Part shown: positions 50,616-58,492 of the stretch, piece after piece
Position numbering within the stretch: the stretch's first letter is position 1
Layout: each line of letters starts with the position of its first letter
NCBI GenBank assembly: GCA_963780165.1
Contig: CAWABB010000001.1
Location: forward strand, 1,860,001-1,924,000
Origin: CAWABB01 sp963780165
Lineage (GTDB): Bacteria > Bacteroidota > Ignavibacteria > UBA10030 > UBA6906
Direction of reading: 5' to 3'
Length of the DNA: 64,000 nt
Notes under the pieces: model-generated
Database searches by the model: none
What the model saw: only the letters and a program-made list of their open reading frames with translations
Told to the model about the DNA's origin: nothing
Made by a program: the position numbers and the translations under genes

Positions 50616-52067
50616 ATGAGATCTCCCGCCGCTGTGATGGTCGCCCTGCTTCTCTGTGCGTCTTCATGCGAGGCTTGCGCACTCGCGTCTCCGTCGGCGA
50701 TACAGGCCGCACCAGTGCCGGGAAGGAGGGTTATCGGTTCCTGGATCGGGACCCTTCAGATCGGTCCGTCGCAACTGCGCATCGTCTTCAACATCAAGGC
50801 CGATTCCGCCGGCGCCATGTCGGCAACGCTCGATAGCCCCGACCAGGGCGCCACGGGAATTCCTGTGTCCGGCGTCGTCCTGAAGGGGGATTCCCTGATG
50901 CTGGGCGTCCTCGCGATCGGAGGCGGATACGCCGGACGCCTGGAGGCGGGCGACACAACCATCACGGGCACATGGAAGCAGGGCGGGATGTCGCTCCCGC
51001 TGATTGTCAGGCGGTCCGCAAAACCTCCAGCGCTCGTGCGGCCTCAGACGCCCGTGCCTCCGTATCCGTACCGGGAGGAAGAAGTTGCGTACGAGAGCCT
51101 CGCTCCGGGCATCCGGCTGACGGGGACCCTCACGATTCCCCCAGGAAACGGCCCATTTCCGGCGATCATTCTCATCTCCGGCTCCGGAGCGCAGGACAGG
51201 GACGAGACGATCTTCGGCCACAAACCGTTCCTGGTGCTGGCTGATGATCTGACCCGTAGAGGGTTTGCAGTCCTGCGCGTCGACGACCGCGGCGTGGGAG
51301 GATCAACCGGGAACACCATGGAGTCCACGCCCGATGAGACCGTGCGGGATGTGATGGCTGGCGTGGAATATCTGAAGGGCCGTTCCGAAATCAATGCAGC
51401 CCGCATCGGCCTGATCGGCCACAGCGAGGGAGGACTCGTCGCACCCCTGGCAGCCTCGCGGTCAAAAGAGATCGCCTTCATCGGGCTGCTCGCGGCACCC
51501 GGCGTCCCGGGAGACCAGATCTTGCTGCGCCAGACAGATGATGTTCTTCGTTCCGCGGGATCCAGCGAGGCTGAGATCGAACGCGCCCGCACGACCAATG
51601 CGCGCATCTACGCAACCATGAAAGCAGAGAAGGATTCGGCCCTGCTGGCGCAGAAGGCGCGCGCAATCCTCACGGAGGCGCTTGCGACGGACTCGCCGGA
51701 GGCCCGGGAGCAGGCAGGCGGCCAGGCTGCCATTGACAGGCAGGTGGTGGTGATCACGAGTCCCTGGTTCAGATTCTTCGTCGGGTACGATCCACGCCCG
51801 GCACTCCGGTCCGTGACCTGCCCGGTTCTGGTCCTGCATGGTGAGAAGGACATCCAGGTCGCGGCGGGAGAGAACCAGAAGGAAATTCGGAAAGCGTTGA
51901 CGGAGGGTGGGAACAGCAAGGTGCAGGCATCGATTCTCCCCGGCCTGAACCATCTGTTCCAAACGGCGCAGACGGGAGCCATCGGCGAGTACGGAACGAT
52001 CGAGGAGACGTTCGCTCCTGCAGCGCTCGAAGCAATCGGTAGCTGGACCACGATGGTAACCCGCTGA
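50616..52067 (+). CDS. Exported alpha/beta hydrolase (S9/dienelactone hydrolase-like)
   Basis: 483 aa. Signal peptide at about residues 1-24, perhaps a lipoprotein since Cys residues lie near C18-C21. A beta-rich N-terminal domain (about 40-130, IGSWIGTLQIGPSQLRIVF) of the kind often fused to these hydrolases precedes the catalytic domain. The triad is visible: Ser270 in GHSEGG, Asp in LHGEKDIQV and His in GLNHLFQ. Predicted periplasmic esterase or peptidase; substrate unknown. It follows pta by 36 bp and converges with the patatin gene. Confidence 0.85.
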   Translation: MRSPAAVMVALLLCASSCEACALASPSAIQAAPVPGRRVIGSWIGTLQIGPSQLRIVFNIKADSAGAMSATLDSPDQGATGIPVSGVVLKGDSLMLGVLAIGGGYAGRLEAGDTTITGTWKQGGMSLPLIVRRSAKPPALVRPQTPVPPYPYREEEVAYESLAPGIRLTGTLTIPPGNGPFPAIILISGSGAQDRDETIFGHKPFLVLADDLTRRGFAVLRVDDRGVGGSTGNTMESTPDETVRDVMAGVEYLKGRSEINAARIGLIGHSEGGLVAPLAASRSKEIAFIGLLAAPGVPGDQILLRQTDDVLRSAGSSEAEIERARTTNARIYATMKAEKDSALLAQKARAILTEALATDSPEAREQAGGQAAIDRQVVVITSPWFRFFVGYDPRPALRSVTCPVLVLHGEKDIQVAAGENQKEIRKALTEGGNSKVQASILPGLNHLFQTAQTGAIGEYGTIEETFAPAALEAIGSWTTMVTR

Positions 52068-52116
52068 GGAACCGGTTCGTGCGGAGACCGTATCGGACCT
52101 CGAATCGAACGACGAC

Positions 52117-54300
52117 TCAGAAGTCGTACCCGAAGCTCGCGTAGACCAGGAAACCGTTCTTGCTGCCGATCATGATGGTCAGCTGCACCGGACCCAGCAG
52201 CGTCAGCGCGCCGCCGGTGACCCCCGCTCCCCATTCGTACTGCGTGTGAGCGAAGTCAATACTCTCACTGTCCGATGCCGAGGCAACATTCCCCTGGACT
52301 CCCACCATCACCGTTTCTCCGAGCCAGTAGTTCACGCCACCCTGCGCCATCTGAATCTGCCGGCCTGAGAGCTCAAACGCTCGGAATCCCATCACGGAAG
52401 TCCGAGACATCCGGTTGTACGGGTACGCAAACGGCACCCGCACGCCGCCGAGCGTGAACAGATACTCGCGCGCAGGGGTGTCGCCCGTCAGGAGCCCCAC
52501 CGCGGCCGCGCCCTGCAGCGCCAGGCGACGCGAAACCGGAAGGACGCCTGACCCCGACACGAACCAGCGCGTCAGCAGCGACAACTCATCGTTGGTGGCC
52601 AGCGATCGGTCCACAACCGCCACAAGTTGTCCGCCGGTCAACGGGAACGGCACTCTGTCGTAACCGTCGTACGACACGAAAACGTCGGCCATCATGAGCC
52701 GTTTGTCTACGGAGGCAACATCTGGCGCGTCCACCGGTTTCGACGATCCCCACTCGGCCCGGATGCCCGCTCCGCCCGACATCCGCCGCGTAAACAGACT
52801 TCCCACGGTCACGCCGCCCAGCACGGTTCTCGTGCGCAGCACGCGGATGCTCCCGTCGTCGAAAAAGACGTCCCGGTTAAACTCCAATCCCGCAGCCTCC
52901 ACCCGGACTCCGATTCCCGGACTCAACCCCAGCGGGATCGCATACGTAGCCTCAATGCCGACATCGCGTCCAAGCCTGAGATCCACGGCAACAAACGCCT
53001 GTTCGCTGCCGACATTCTCAAAGAGCGTTCCAATGACGGCTGCAGCGCGCTCGTAGTTGTCCAGCCTCACGCCAATCCGGAACCTGTTCCCAACCCCCTC
53101 GGTGCATCGAAGCGTCAGCGCGTATCCGTCCCCTGAGGGCACAAGGCGGTAGTCGACGTGCTCAAAGAATTGCATGCCGTAGAGGCGGTCGACGGTGGAT
53201 CGAAGATCCTCTCTGGAAACCCGGCCGGGAACAGCAAACGCAAGACTGGAGCGCACAGTCCGCTGCATCACCCCCGTCCCGCCTTCAACTCTCACAGATG
53301 TAACAGTGATCGAATCGGTCCCGGCGATCCCGCGCCGCCTCCGAGGAGCGGTTGGAATGCCTTTTGAGGCAAGGAGGGCGCGGAGTTCCGGCATCTGGCG
53401 CCGCATTGCCTCGGCGCCTCGCTGCATGATCAGGGCCACATCAGTGAAGCCGAGCGTTGAGACGCCTGGCATCGACGGGCGGACAACGAGATCGGCCAGG
53501 GCACGCTGTTCGGCGCTTGCCCTCTCGATACCCATCCCCATCGTCTGGTTCATGATCGTCAACACATCTGTCAGCCGATCGCGCCCGAGGGAGGAATCCG
53601 AGACGTCGATCGCGATGACGACATCCGCCCCCAGCGCCTTCGCGTCCTGCACGGGGAGATTGCGCACTGCACCACCGTCTACGAGGAGCCGGTCGCCGAT
53701 CATCACGGGGGTAAAGACGGTTGGAATCGCCATGCTTGCGCGGATGGCGTCCGCAAGGTCACCCTCCTTCAGCACCACCGCCTCTCCGCGCTCGATGTCG
53801 GCAGCGACACACGTGAACGGAACCTGAAGCCGGGTAAAATCCCTGATGTGATGCGCAGGCGCGGTCGTCTCGGTCAGCAGCAGACCCACCCGCTGTCCCG
53901 CCACGACTCCCGCCGGGAGCGAGATCTCCCAATCCCGCACAGGCAGGCTGATATTGTAGCGGCTCTCGTACCGCTTCCGCTCCATCGCGATGTCCCGCCG
54001 GGAGGCACGGTCATCGAACACGACGTCCCAATCGACGCTCACCACGATCGACTCGAGCTGGGCCGCCGAGTACCCCACCGCATACAGCCCGCCCACGATA
54101 CTGCCCATACTGGTGCCCGTCACGACATCGACAACAACACCTTCTTCCTCGAGGACCTTCAGTGCCCCGACATGCGCGAGGCCCCGCGCCCCCCCGCCTC
54201 CAAGCGCGAGTCCGAGCTTCGGTCTCGGCTGCCCGACGGCAGCAGCAAGCACAATCACGAGGAACCCCACGAGCGCGGTACTGCGGATGGCGGGATGCAT
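52117..54300 (-). CDS. Patatin-like phospholipase with outer-membrane barrel (type Vd/PlpD-like)
   Basis: 727 aa from the ATG at 54300 (AGGAG 9 nt upstream). Signal peptide at about 1-23. The patatin domain has GGGGARGLAHVG (oxyanion loop), nucleophile GTSMG and the catalytic dyad Asp in DGGAVRNLP. A POTRA-like segment follows (about 345-420, TVTSVRVEGG). From about 420 to the end lies a BamA-type barrel that closes with the aromatic C-terminus ASFGYDF. This is the order of PlpD autotransporters, which may expose or release the lipase. A strong terminator of the preceding mscL lies just upstream, so it needs its own promoter, which I could not identify. Confidence 0.9.
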   Translation of the reverse strand: MHPAIRSTALVGFLVIVLAAAVGQPRPKLGLALGGGGARGLAHVGALKVLEEEGVVVDVVTGTSMGSIVGGLYAVGYSAAQLESIVVSVDWDVVFDDRASRRDIAMERKRYESRYNISLPVRDWEISLPAGVVAGQRVGLLLTETTAPAHHIRDFTRLQVPFTCVAADIERGEAVVLKEGDLADAIRASMAIPTVFTPVMIGDRLLVDGGAVRNLPVQDAKALGADVVIAIDVSDSSLGRDRLTDVLTIMNQTMGMGIERASAEQRALADLVVRPSMPGVSTLGFTDVALIMQRGAEAMRRQMPELRALLASKGIPTAPRRRRGIAGTDSITVTSVRVEGGTGVMQRTVRSSLAFAVPGRVSREDLRSTVDRLYGMQFFEHVDYRLVPSGDGYALTLRCTEGVGNRFRIGVRLDNYERAAAVIGTLFENVGSEQAFVAVDLRLGRDVGIEATYAIPLGLSPGIGVRVEAAGLEFNRDVFFDDGSIRVLRTRTVLGGVTVGSLFTRRMSGGAGIRAEWGSSKPVDAPDVASVDKRLMMADVFVSYDGYDRVPFPLTGGQLVAVVDRSLATNDELSLLTRWFVSGSGVLPVSRRLALQGAAAVGLLTGDTPAREYLFTLGGVRVPFAYPYNRMSRTSVMGFRAFELSGRQIQMAQGGVNYWLGETVMVGVQGNVASASDSESIDFAHTQYEWGAGVTGGALTLLGPVQLTIMIGSKNGFLVYASFGYDF

Positions 54301-54322
54301 GGGGCTACGCTCCTGATCGGGG

Positions 54323-54360
54323 AAAAAAAACGGGTCCGTCTCGAGGCACAGACGGACCCG
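54323..54360 (-). terminator. Intrinsic terminator after mscL
   Basis: Textbook rho-independent terminator on the minus strand: 11-bp perfect stem (54350-54360 with 54331-54341), 8-nt loop and eight consecutive T (54330-54323). It ends the DUF3078-mscL unit. Confidence 0.9.
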
Positions 54361-54392
54361 GACGACACACTGCAGTGGGCCGACGAGAGCGA

Positions 54393-54770
54393 TTACCGCC
54401 CCTTCTTCAACAGATCGCGGATCTCGGTAAGCAGCACTTCCTGTGCCGGCGGGGGTGCCGGCGCGGCCGGAGGTTCCACCTTCTTCATCTTGCTGAGCGC
54501 CTTGAGCGCCAGAAAGATCACCCATGCGATGATCACAAAATCCACAATGGCCTGGATGAACGCACCGTACTTGATCACCGCATCGCCCACTGTGATTGAG
54601 AGGCCGGTGAAGTTGACCCCGCCCAGCAACAGTCCGACGATCGGCATTATCACATCGGCAACCAGTGACGCCACGATCTTGCCGAACGCTCCGCCGATGA
54701 TAACCGCGACCGCCAGGTCGACGACATTCCCGCGCATCGCGAACTCTTTGAACTCCTTCAACATGCTCAT
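54393..54770 (-). CDS. mscL: Large-conductance mechanosensitive channel
   Basis: 125 aa, close to the usual 130-140. TM1 is GNVVDLAVAVIIGGAFGKIVASLV and TM2 is about residues 72-98. The C-terminal helix KKGR ending follows PAAPAPPPAQEVLLTEIRDLL. An emergency valve opening on osmotic downshock. CTGGAGG precedes the ATG. It is 49 nt after the DUF3078 gene and shares its terminator. Confidence 0.95.
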   Translation of the reverse strand: MSMLKEFKEFAMRGNVVDLAVAVIIGGAFGKIVASLVADVIMPIVGLLLGGVNFTGLSITVGDAVIKYGAFIQAIVDFVIIAWVIFLALKALSKMKKVEPPAAPAPPPAQEVLLTEIRDLLKKGR

Positions 54771-54819
54771 GCGTGCCTCCAGGTGTATGGTAGAAACAGG
54801 TGTGTCGATCTGCCGTTCC

Positions 54820-55716
54820 TCAGAGCAGTTGATAGCTCACGCCAAGCGTCAGCGTCTGCTTCAGCTGGGTACGGGGTGTTACGTTCACATCGTTCAACAC
54901 CTGCACGCCGAGATTGACGGAGAACCAGTTGTTGATCTTCCCCGAGATCACATTGTCCCAGCGAGCGACGACCCGGTCAAACGCGTTGAATGGGGCGAAG
55001 AGCTCGAGGCGCGTCACGTACACCATGTTCGGGAGGAACTCGTAGTTCAGGGTCGTCACCCATTCCATGCCGACGTCGAATCTGGTGTTCTCGATTTCCG
55101 TGAGCGTCTCAGGATCATCCGCATACTGCGGAAATTCAGACGTGAGCACTTCGCGCATCGCAACACCAAGCCGGCTGGTGAAGATCGGCGAGGGCTCGTA
55201 GATCACGCCGACGCTCTGCGTCAGGTAGGCAGGATCGAAGAACTTCGAGACCCGCACGCGGGGCGCGTTGTCCGGATAGGCATACCCCGGCGCGAACTGC
55301 GTCCGAATTGTGGCAGCGCCATAGGGATGGAACGGCGACCAGATCCGGTAGACGAAGAGAGACTCGAAGTAGATTTCGTCGTCTGTCTTCTTTGCCTCGT
55401 CGTTCCCGATCTGGGCCTGTCCATACCGGAGGCTGAGCGTATTGGACCATCTGCTCCGCTCGCCGTGCAGCGTCCCGTTCACGAGGCCGCTCAGCGTGTA
55501 CGCGAAGGAATTTTCGCCGCCCTGCGCCCAGTTGGAGAAGGCGGCCTGGGAGAGCCCCGCCCCGACAACGGCGTTCACCTTCCACCCCTTGATCTTCATG
55601 GTATCGGCGTCAACGCCAGCCGCACCGATCTTCTTCTCCATGTCGGTGGGGGTCTGGATCTGGCCGGCAGCACCGGCGGACATCAACAACGACACAGCAA
55701 GTACGAAATACCGCAT
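54820..55716 (-). CDS. DUF3078 outer-membrane protein
   Basis: 298 aa from the ATG at 55716 (GAGGAAT upstream). Signal peptide at about 1-19. The family signature is GWKVNAVVGAGLSQAAFSNWAQGGENSFAY at residues 44-73; the rest is beta-barrel-like strands ending in GVSYQLL. Found mainly in Bacteroidota/Chlorobiota, function unknown. A promoter lies at 55814-55842. Confidence 0.85.
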   Translation of the reverse strand: MRYFVLAVSLLMSAGAAGQIQTPTDMEKKIGAAGVDADTMKIKGWKVNAVVGAGLSQAAFSNWAQGGENSFAYTLSGLVNGTLHGERSRWSNTLSLRYGQAQIGNDEAKKTDDEIYFESLFVYRIWSPFHPYGAATIRTQFAPGYAYPDNAPRVRVSKFFDPAYLTQSVGVIYEPSPIFTSRLGVAMREVLTSEFPQYADDPETLTEIENTRFDVGMEWVTTLNYEFLPNMVYVTRLELFAPFNAFDRVVARWDNVISGKINNWFSVNLGVQVLNDVNVTPRTQLKQTLTLGVSYQLL

Positions 55717-55813
55717 GGATTCCTCAACGTAGTGAACGTGAATGAGCACGATCCGCCATGACCGCGGGGATGGTGCCCCGGTAGTGGTGTGCACGGCCGG
55801 GAAGACAGTCATG

Positions 55814-55842
55814 ATAGTACGAAACCCGTGAGGGGAAGTCAA
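55814..55842 (-). promoter_or_regulatory. Predicted promoter of DUF3078-mscL
   Basis: Leftward TTGACT (55842-55837), 17 bp, TACTAT (55819-55814). Leader of about 90 nt. Confidence 0.6.
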
Positions 55843-55894
55843 CACAGCCCCCCTCGCGGGCGGACCCTGACGTGAGGCGACAAAGATCCGCCGA

Positions 55895-55923
55895 TTGAGC
55901 GGCAGCGACGGAATCGCTACATT
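55895..55923 (+). promoter_or_regulatory. Predicted tag promoter
   Basis: TTGAGC (55895-55900), 17 bp, TACATT (55918-55923). Divergent from the DUF3078 promoter. Confidence 0.6.
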
Positions 55924-55972
55924 GCCTTCGCCTGACGATGCCCTTCAACACAACCCGGGAGGTAGCGGTTCC

Positions 55973-56557
55973 GTGACCCTTTCCTCGCCACAGCGATGCG
56001 CGTGGGCTGTTTCCAACCCGCTCTTCTATCCCTACCATGACGAGGAATGGGGGGTCCCGTCGCACGACGACCGCCACCTCTTCGAGATGCTGATCCTCGA
56101 GGGCGCACAGGCGGGGCTGAGCTGGGCGACAATCTTGAAGAAGCGCCAGAGTTATCGGAAGGCCTATAACAACTTCGACGCAGCGAAGATCGCGCGGTAT
56201 TCATCGCACAAGGTCGCGGCGCTCCTTGCAGACGAGGGGATCGTCCGGAACCGGCTGAAGATCTTGGCCAGCATCGGAAACGCCCGAGCGTTCCTGGCAG
56301 TCCAAAAAGAGTTCGGCAGCTTCGATGATTACGTCTGGAGGTTTGTCAGAGGAAAGCCCAGGCAGAACGCCTGGGAGTCTCTGAAGCAACTGCCGGCGCG
56401 AACGGCCGAGTCGGATGCGATGAGCCGGGACCTTCAGAAGCGCGGGTTCAGGTTTGTCGGCTCGACGATCTGCTACGCGTACATGCAGGCGGTGGGGATG
56501 GTCAACGACCACACAACGGACTGCTTCCGCCGCAGGGCTGTGGCGCGCATCCGGTAG
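55973..56557 (+). CDS. tag: DNA-3-methyladenine glycosylase I
   Basis: 194 aa, base-excision repair of alkylated adenine. The start is GTG at 55973 with GGAGGT 9 nt upstream; this gives the family N-terminus with RCAWAVSNPLFYPYHDEEWG. AGLSWATILKKR, YSSHKVAALLADEGIVRNRLK and the terminal GSTICYAYMQAVGMVNDHTTDC (Cys/His zinc ligands) are all present. It converges on pdxH with 8 bp between stops. Confidence 0.94.
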   Translation: MTLSSPQRCAWAVSNPLFYPYHDEEWGVPSHDDRHLFEMLILEGAQAGLSWATILKKRQSYRKAYNNFDAAKIARYSSHKVAALLADEGIVRNRLKILASIGNARAFLAVQKEFGSFDDYVWRFVRGKPRQNAWESLKQLPARTAESDAMSRDLQKRGFRFVGSTICYAYMQAVGMVNDHTTDCFRRRAVARIR

Positions 56558-56565
56558 CCGGCTGC

Positions 56566-57177
56566 TCACGGGGAGAGTCGCTGGAACCGCCACGACCCCT
56601 CCGGCTGCCGTTCATACCGGATGCGATCGTGTAGACGGGCCTGGCGCTGCTGCCAGAATTCGATGACACGCGGGGCAACGCGATATCCGCCCCAGTGAGG
56701 AGGGCGGGGGACTTCGATGCCCGAGTACTTCGCCTTCGTCTCTTCATACCGCCGGTCGAGTTCCTCGCGGGTTGCCGGCTCGCTCTGGGATGACGACCAC
56801 GCTCCGATCTGATGCTCGATGGGGCGGGCATGGAAGTAGGCGTCTGATTCTTCGGGTGAGAGCTTCGTCGCTTCACCTTCGACCCTCACCTGCCGACCCA
56901 GAGGCTCCCAGTGGAATACGAGTGCGACGTTCGGGTTTCCGCCGATCTCCTTCCCCTTACGGGACCGATAGTTTGTGAAGAACTCAAACCCGCGCTTGTC
57001 GACGCGCTTGAGGAGGACAACGCGCGCTGACGGCTTTCCGTCGTGCGCCACCGTGGCAAGCGTCATGGCATTCGGTTGCGAGATGCCAGCCGACGCGGCG
57101 GCGTCAAACCATTTTTGGAATTGAAGAATCGGGTCCTGGTGGAGAGCCGACTCTGTCAGGGGGGAGGGCAGTGCCAT
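56566..57177 (-). CDS. pdxH: Pyridoxamine/pyridoxine 5'-phosphate oxidase
   Basis: 203 aa from the ATG at 57177. FMN enzyme making pyridoxal 5'-phosphate, the last step after PdxJ. Conserved blocks are NAMTLATVAHDGKPSARVVLLK, FFTNYRSRKGKE, FHWEPLGRQVRVEG, and the C-terminal PPHWGGYRVAP with RLHDRIRYER. The preferred ATG avoids an open extension with no homology. It lies apart from pdxJ (18 kb), so the pathway is not clustered. Confidence 0.96.
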   Translation of the reverse strand: MALPSPLTESALHQDPILQFQKWFDAAASAGISQPNAMTLATVAHDGKPSARVVLLKRVDKRGFEFFTNYRSRKGKEIGGNPNVALVFHWEPLGRQVRVEGEATKLSPEESDAYFHARPIEHQIGAWSSSQSEPATREELDRRYEETKAKYSGIEVPRPPHWGGYRVAPRVIEFWQQRQARLHDRIRYERQPEGSWRFQRLSP

Positions 57178-57224
57178 GATCGACCACAATCGCCGTTGAG
57201 AGGTCTGTGTTGTCCCGTTCGGGT

Positions 57225-57253
57225 TCAGTACGGAAAAATGGCTTGAGAGGCAA
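57225..57253 (-). promoter_or_regulatory. Possible pdxH promoter
   Basis: Leftward TTGCCT (57253-57248), 17 bp, TACTGA (57230-57225). The -10 departs from the local TAnnnT pattern. Confidence 0.3.
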
Positions 57254-57274
57254 GCAGGGGTGCGATTCTCCCTC

Positions 57275-57655
57275 ATGAAGCGGCAAACGAGTCCAACATA
57301 TCCCGACGTCTGGACCGTCGTGGCCAGAATTCCAAAGGGATCCGTCGCTACATACGGTCAGATCGCGGAACTCCTGGGCATCCCGGGCCACGCGCGGTTC
57401 GTGGGATATGCCCTGCACGCCTTACCGCCCGGATCCCCTGTGCCGTGGCACAGGGTGGTGAACGCCCTGGGCAAGGTGTCGTTGCCGGGAGAACCCGGGC
57501 GTACGCAGATCGCGCTGCTGGCAAACGACGGCGTGGTTGTTCCCCCGGCCGGCATCGATCTGCATTGCAGGAGGTGGAACCCGACCGCTTCGCGCCGGAC
57601 CCGGCGAAAGGCTGCCCGCACACGGATCCCGCGTCCTGGGGCTGGCCGGGCATGA
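57275..57655 (+). CDS. Alkyltransferase-like protein (ATL, MGMT family without catalytic Cys)
   Basis: 126 aa from the ATG at 57275. Single DNA-binding domain of the O6-methylguanine methyltransferase family: GSVATYGQIAELLGIPGHARFVGYAL, then PVPWHRVVNALGKV. Active MGMT proteins have PCHRV; W58 replaces the acceptor Cys, the defining change of ATL proteins, which flip alkylguanine and hand it to nucleotide-excision repair. The basic tail (RRTRRKAAR) is extra. It lies within 1 kb of tag, another alkylation-repair gene, with pdxH between. Confidence 0.9.
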   Translation: MKRQTSPTYPDVWTVVARIPKGSVATYGQIAELLGIPGHARFVGYALHALPPGSPVPWHRVVNALGKVSLPGEPGRTQIALLANDGVVVPPAGIDLHCRRWNPTASRRTRRKAARTRIPRPGAGRA

Positions 57656-57664
57656 CCCGTCCGG

Positions 57665-57693
57665 TTGACCCTCCGGTTGCTTTTCCGTACCAT
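57665..57693 (+). promoter_or_regulatory. Predicted SDR promoter
   Basis: TTGACC (57665-57670), 17 bp, TACCAT (57688-57693). It begins 10 bp after the ATL stop codon. Confidence 0.5.
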
Positions 57694-57743
57694 TCCAGAG
57701 CTGTCCACACACTCTTCCACGCTGACATACCGTTCTTCGCCCA

Positions 57744-58490
57744 ATGCCTTCCGCTCTCGTAACCGGCGCCTCGCGCGGTATCGGCGCCGCCATTGCTCGC
57801 TCTCTGGCTGGCGCAGGGTTCCGCGTGGCGGTACATTATAATAGTAGTGAGGCAGCGGCCCGCCAGGTCCTTGGCGAGCTGCCGGGCTCGGGTCACGCGC
57901 TGCTGCGCGCCGACATCTCCGACGCCCCCCAGGCCGAACAGCTCGTGCAACGCTCTATCGTCGCGCTGAACGGGCTGGACGTCCTCATCAACAACGCCGG
58001 CATCTTCGAATACCACCCCGTTGCCGACGTCGGGTACCAGGCATGGCAGCATGCCTGGCGCACAACGATCGGAACAAACCTGATCGCCGCCGCCAATCTC
58101 TCGTACTGCGCGGCGCGGTATATGATCGCGCAAGGTGGCGGAAGGATTGTGAACGTTTCCTCCCGCGGCGCCTTCCGCGGAGAGCCGAACGCCCCCGCCT
58201 ATGGCGCCAGCAAGGCCGGCATGAATGCGATGGGACAGTCCCTCGCACAGGCGCTCGCCCCGCACAACGTGCTCGTCTTCACGATCGCTCCCGGATGGGT
58301 GGATACGGACATGGCGGCATCGACCCTGAACAGTCCTGACGGCGAGGCAGTGAAGGCGCAGAGTCCCCTGCGGCGGGTGGCGACTGCGGAGGAGATCGCG
58401 CGCATTGCGCTCTTTTGCGCCAAGGATGCTCCGGCCTACATGACGGCGGCCATCATTGACGCAAACGGAGCCTCGTACCTGAGAACGTAG
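57744..58490 (+). CDS. Short-chain dehydrogenase/reductase (FabG-like)
   Basis: 248 aa, classical SDR. The NAD(P) motif is TGASRGIG at 7-14, followed by NNAG, the active-site NVSS, and YGASK (Tyr-x-x-x-Lys). SNSSEAA-like YNSSEAAA after beta2 suggests NADP. PGWVDTDM lies near the C-terminus. Substrate not predictable; it may be a 3-oxoacyl-ACP-reductase-like enzyme. The M1 peptidase gene starts 2 nt after its stop. Confidence 0.88.
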   Translation: MPSALVTGASRGIGAAIARSLAGAGFRVAVHYNSSEAAARQVLGELPGSGHALLRADISDAPQAEQLVQRSIVALNGLDVLINNAGIFEYHPVADVGYQAWQHAWRTTIGTNLIAAANLSYCAARYMIAQGGGRIVNVSSRGAFRGEPNAPAYGASKAGMNAMGQSLAQALAPHNVLVFTIAPGWVDTDMAASTLNSPDGEAVKAQSPLRRVATAEEIARIALFCAKDAPAYMTAAIIDANGASYLRT

Positions 58491-58492
58491 CC

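Noticed and set aside
53848..55761. 637-codon plus-strand open frame
   Set aside because: Crosses a strong minus-strand terminator and three real minus-strand genes.
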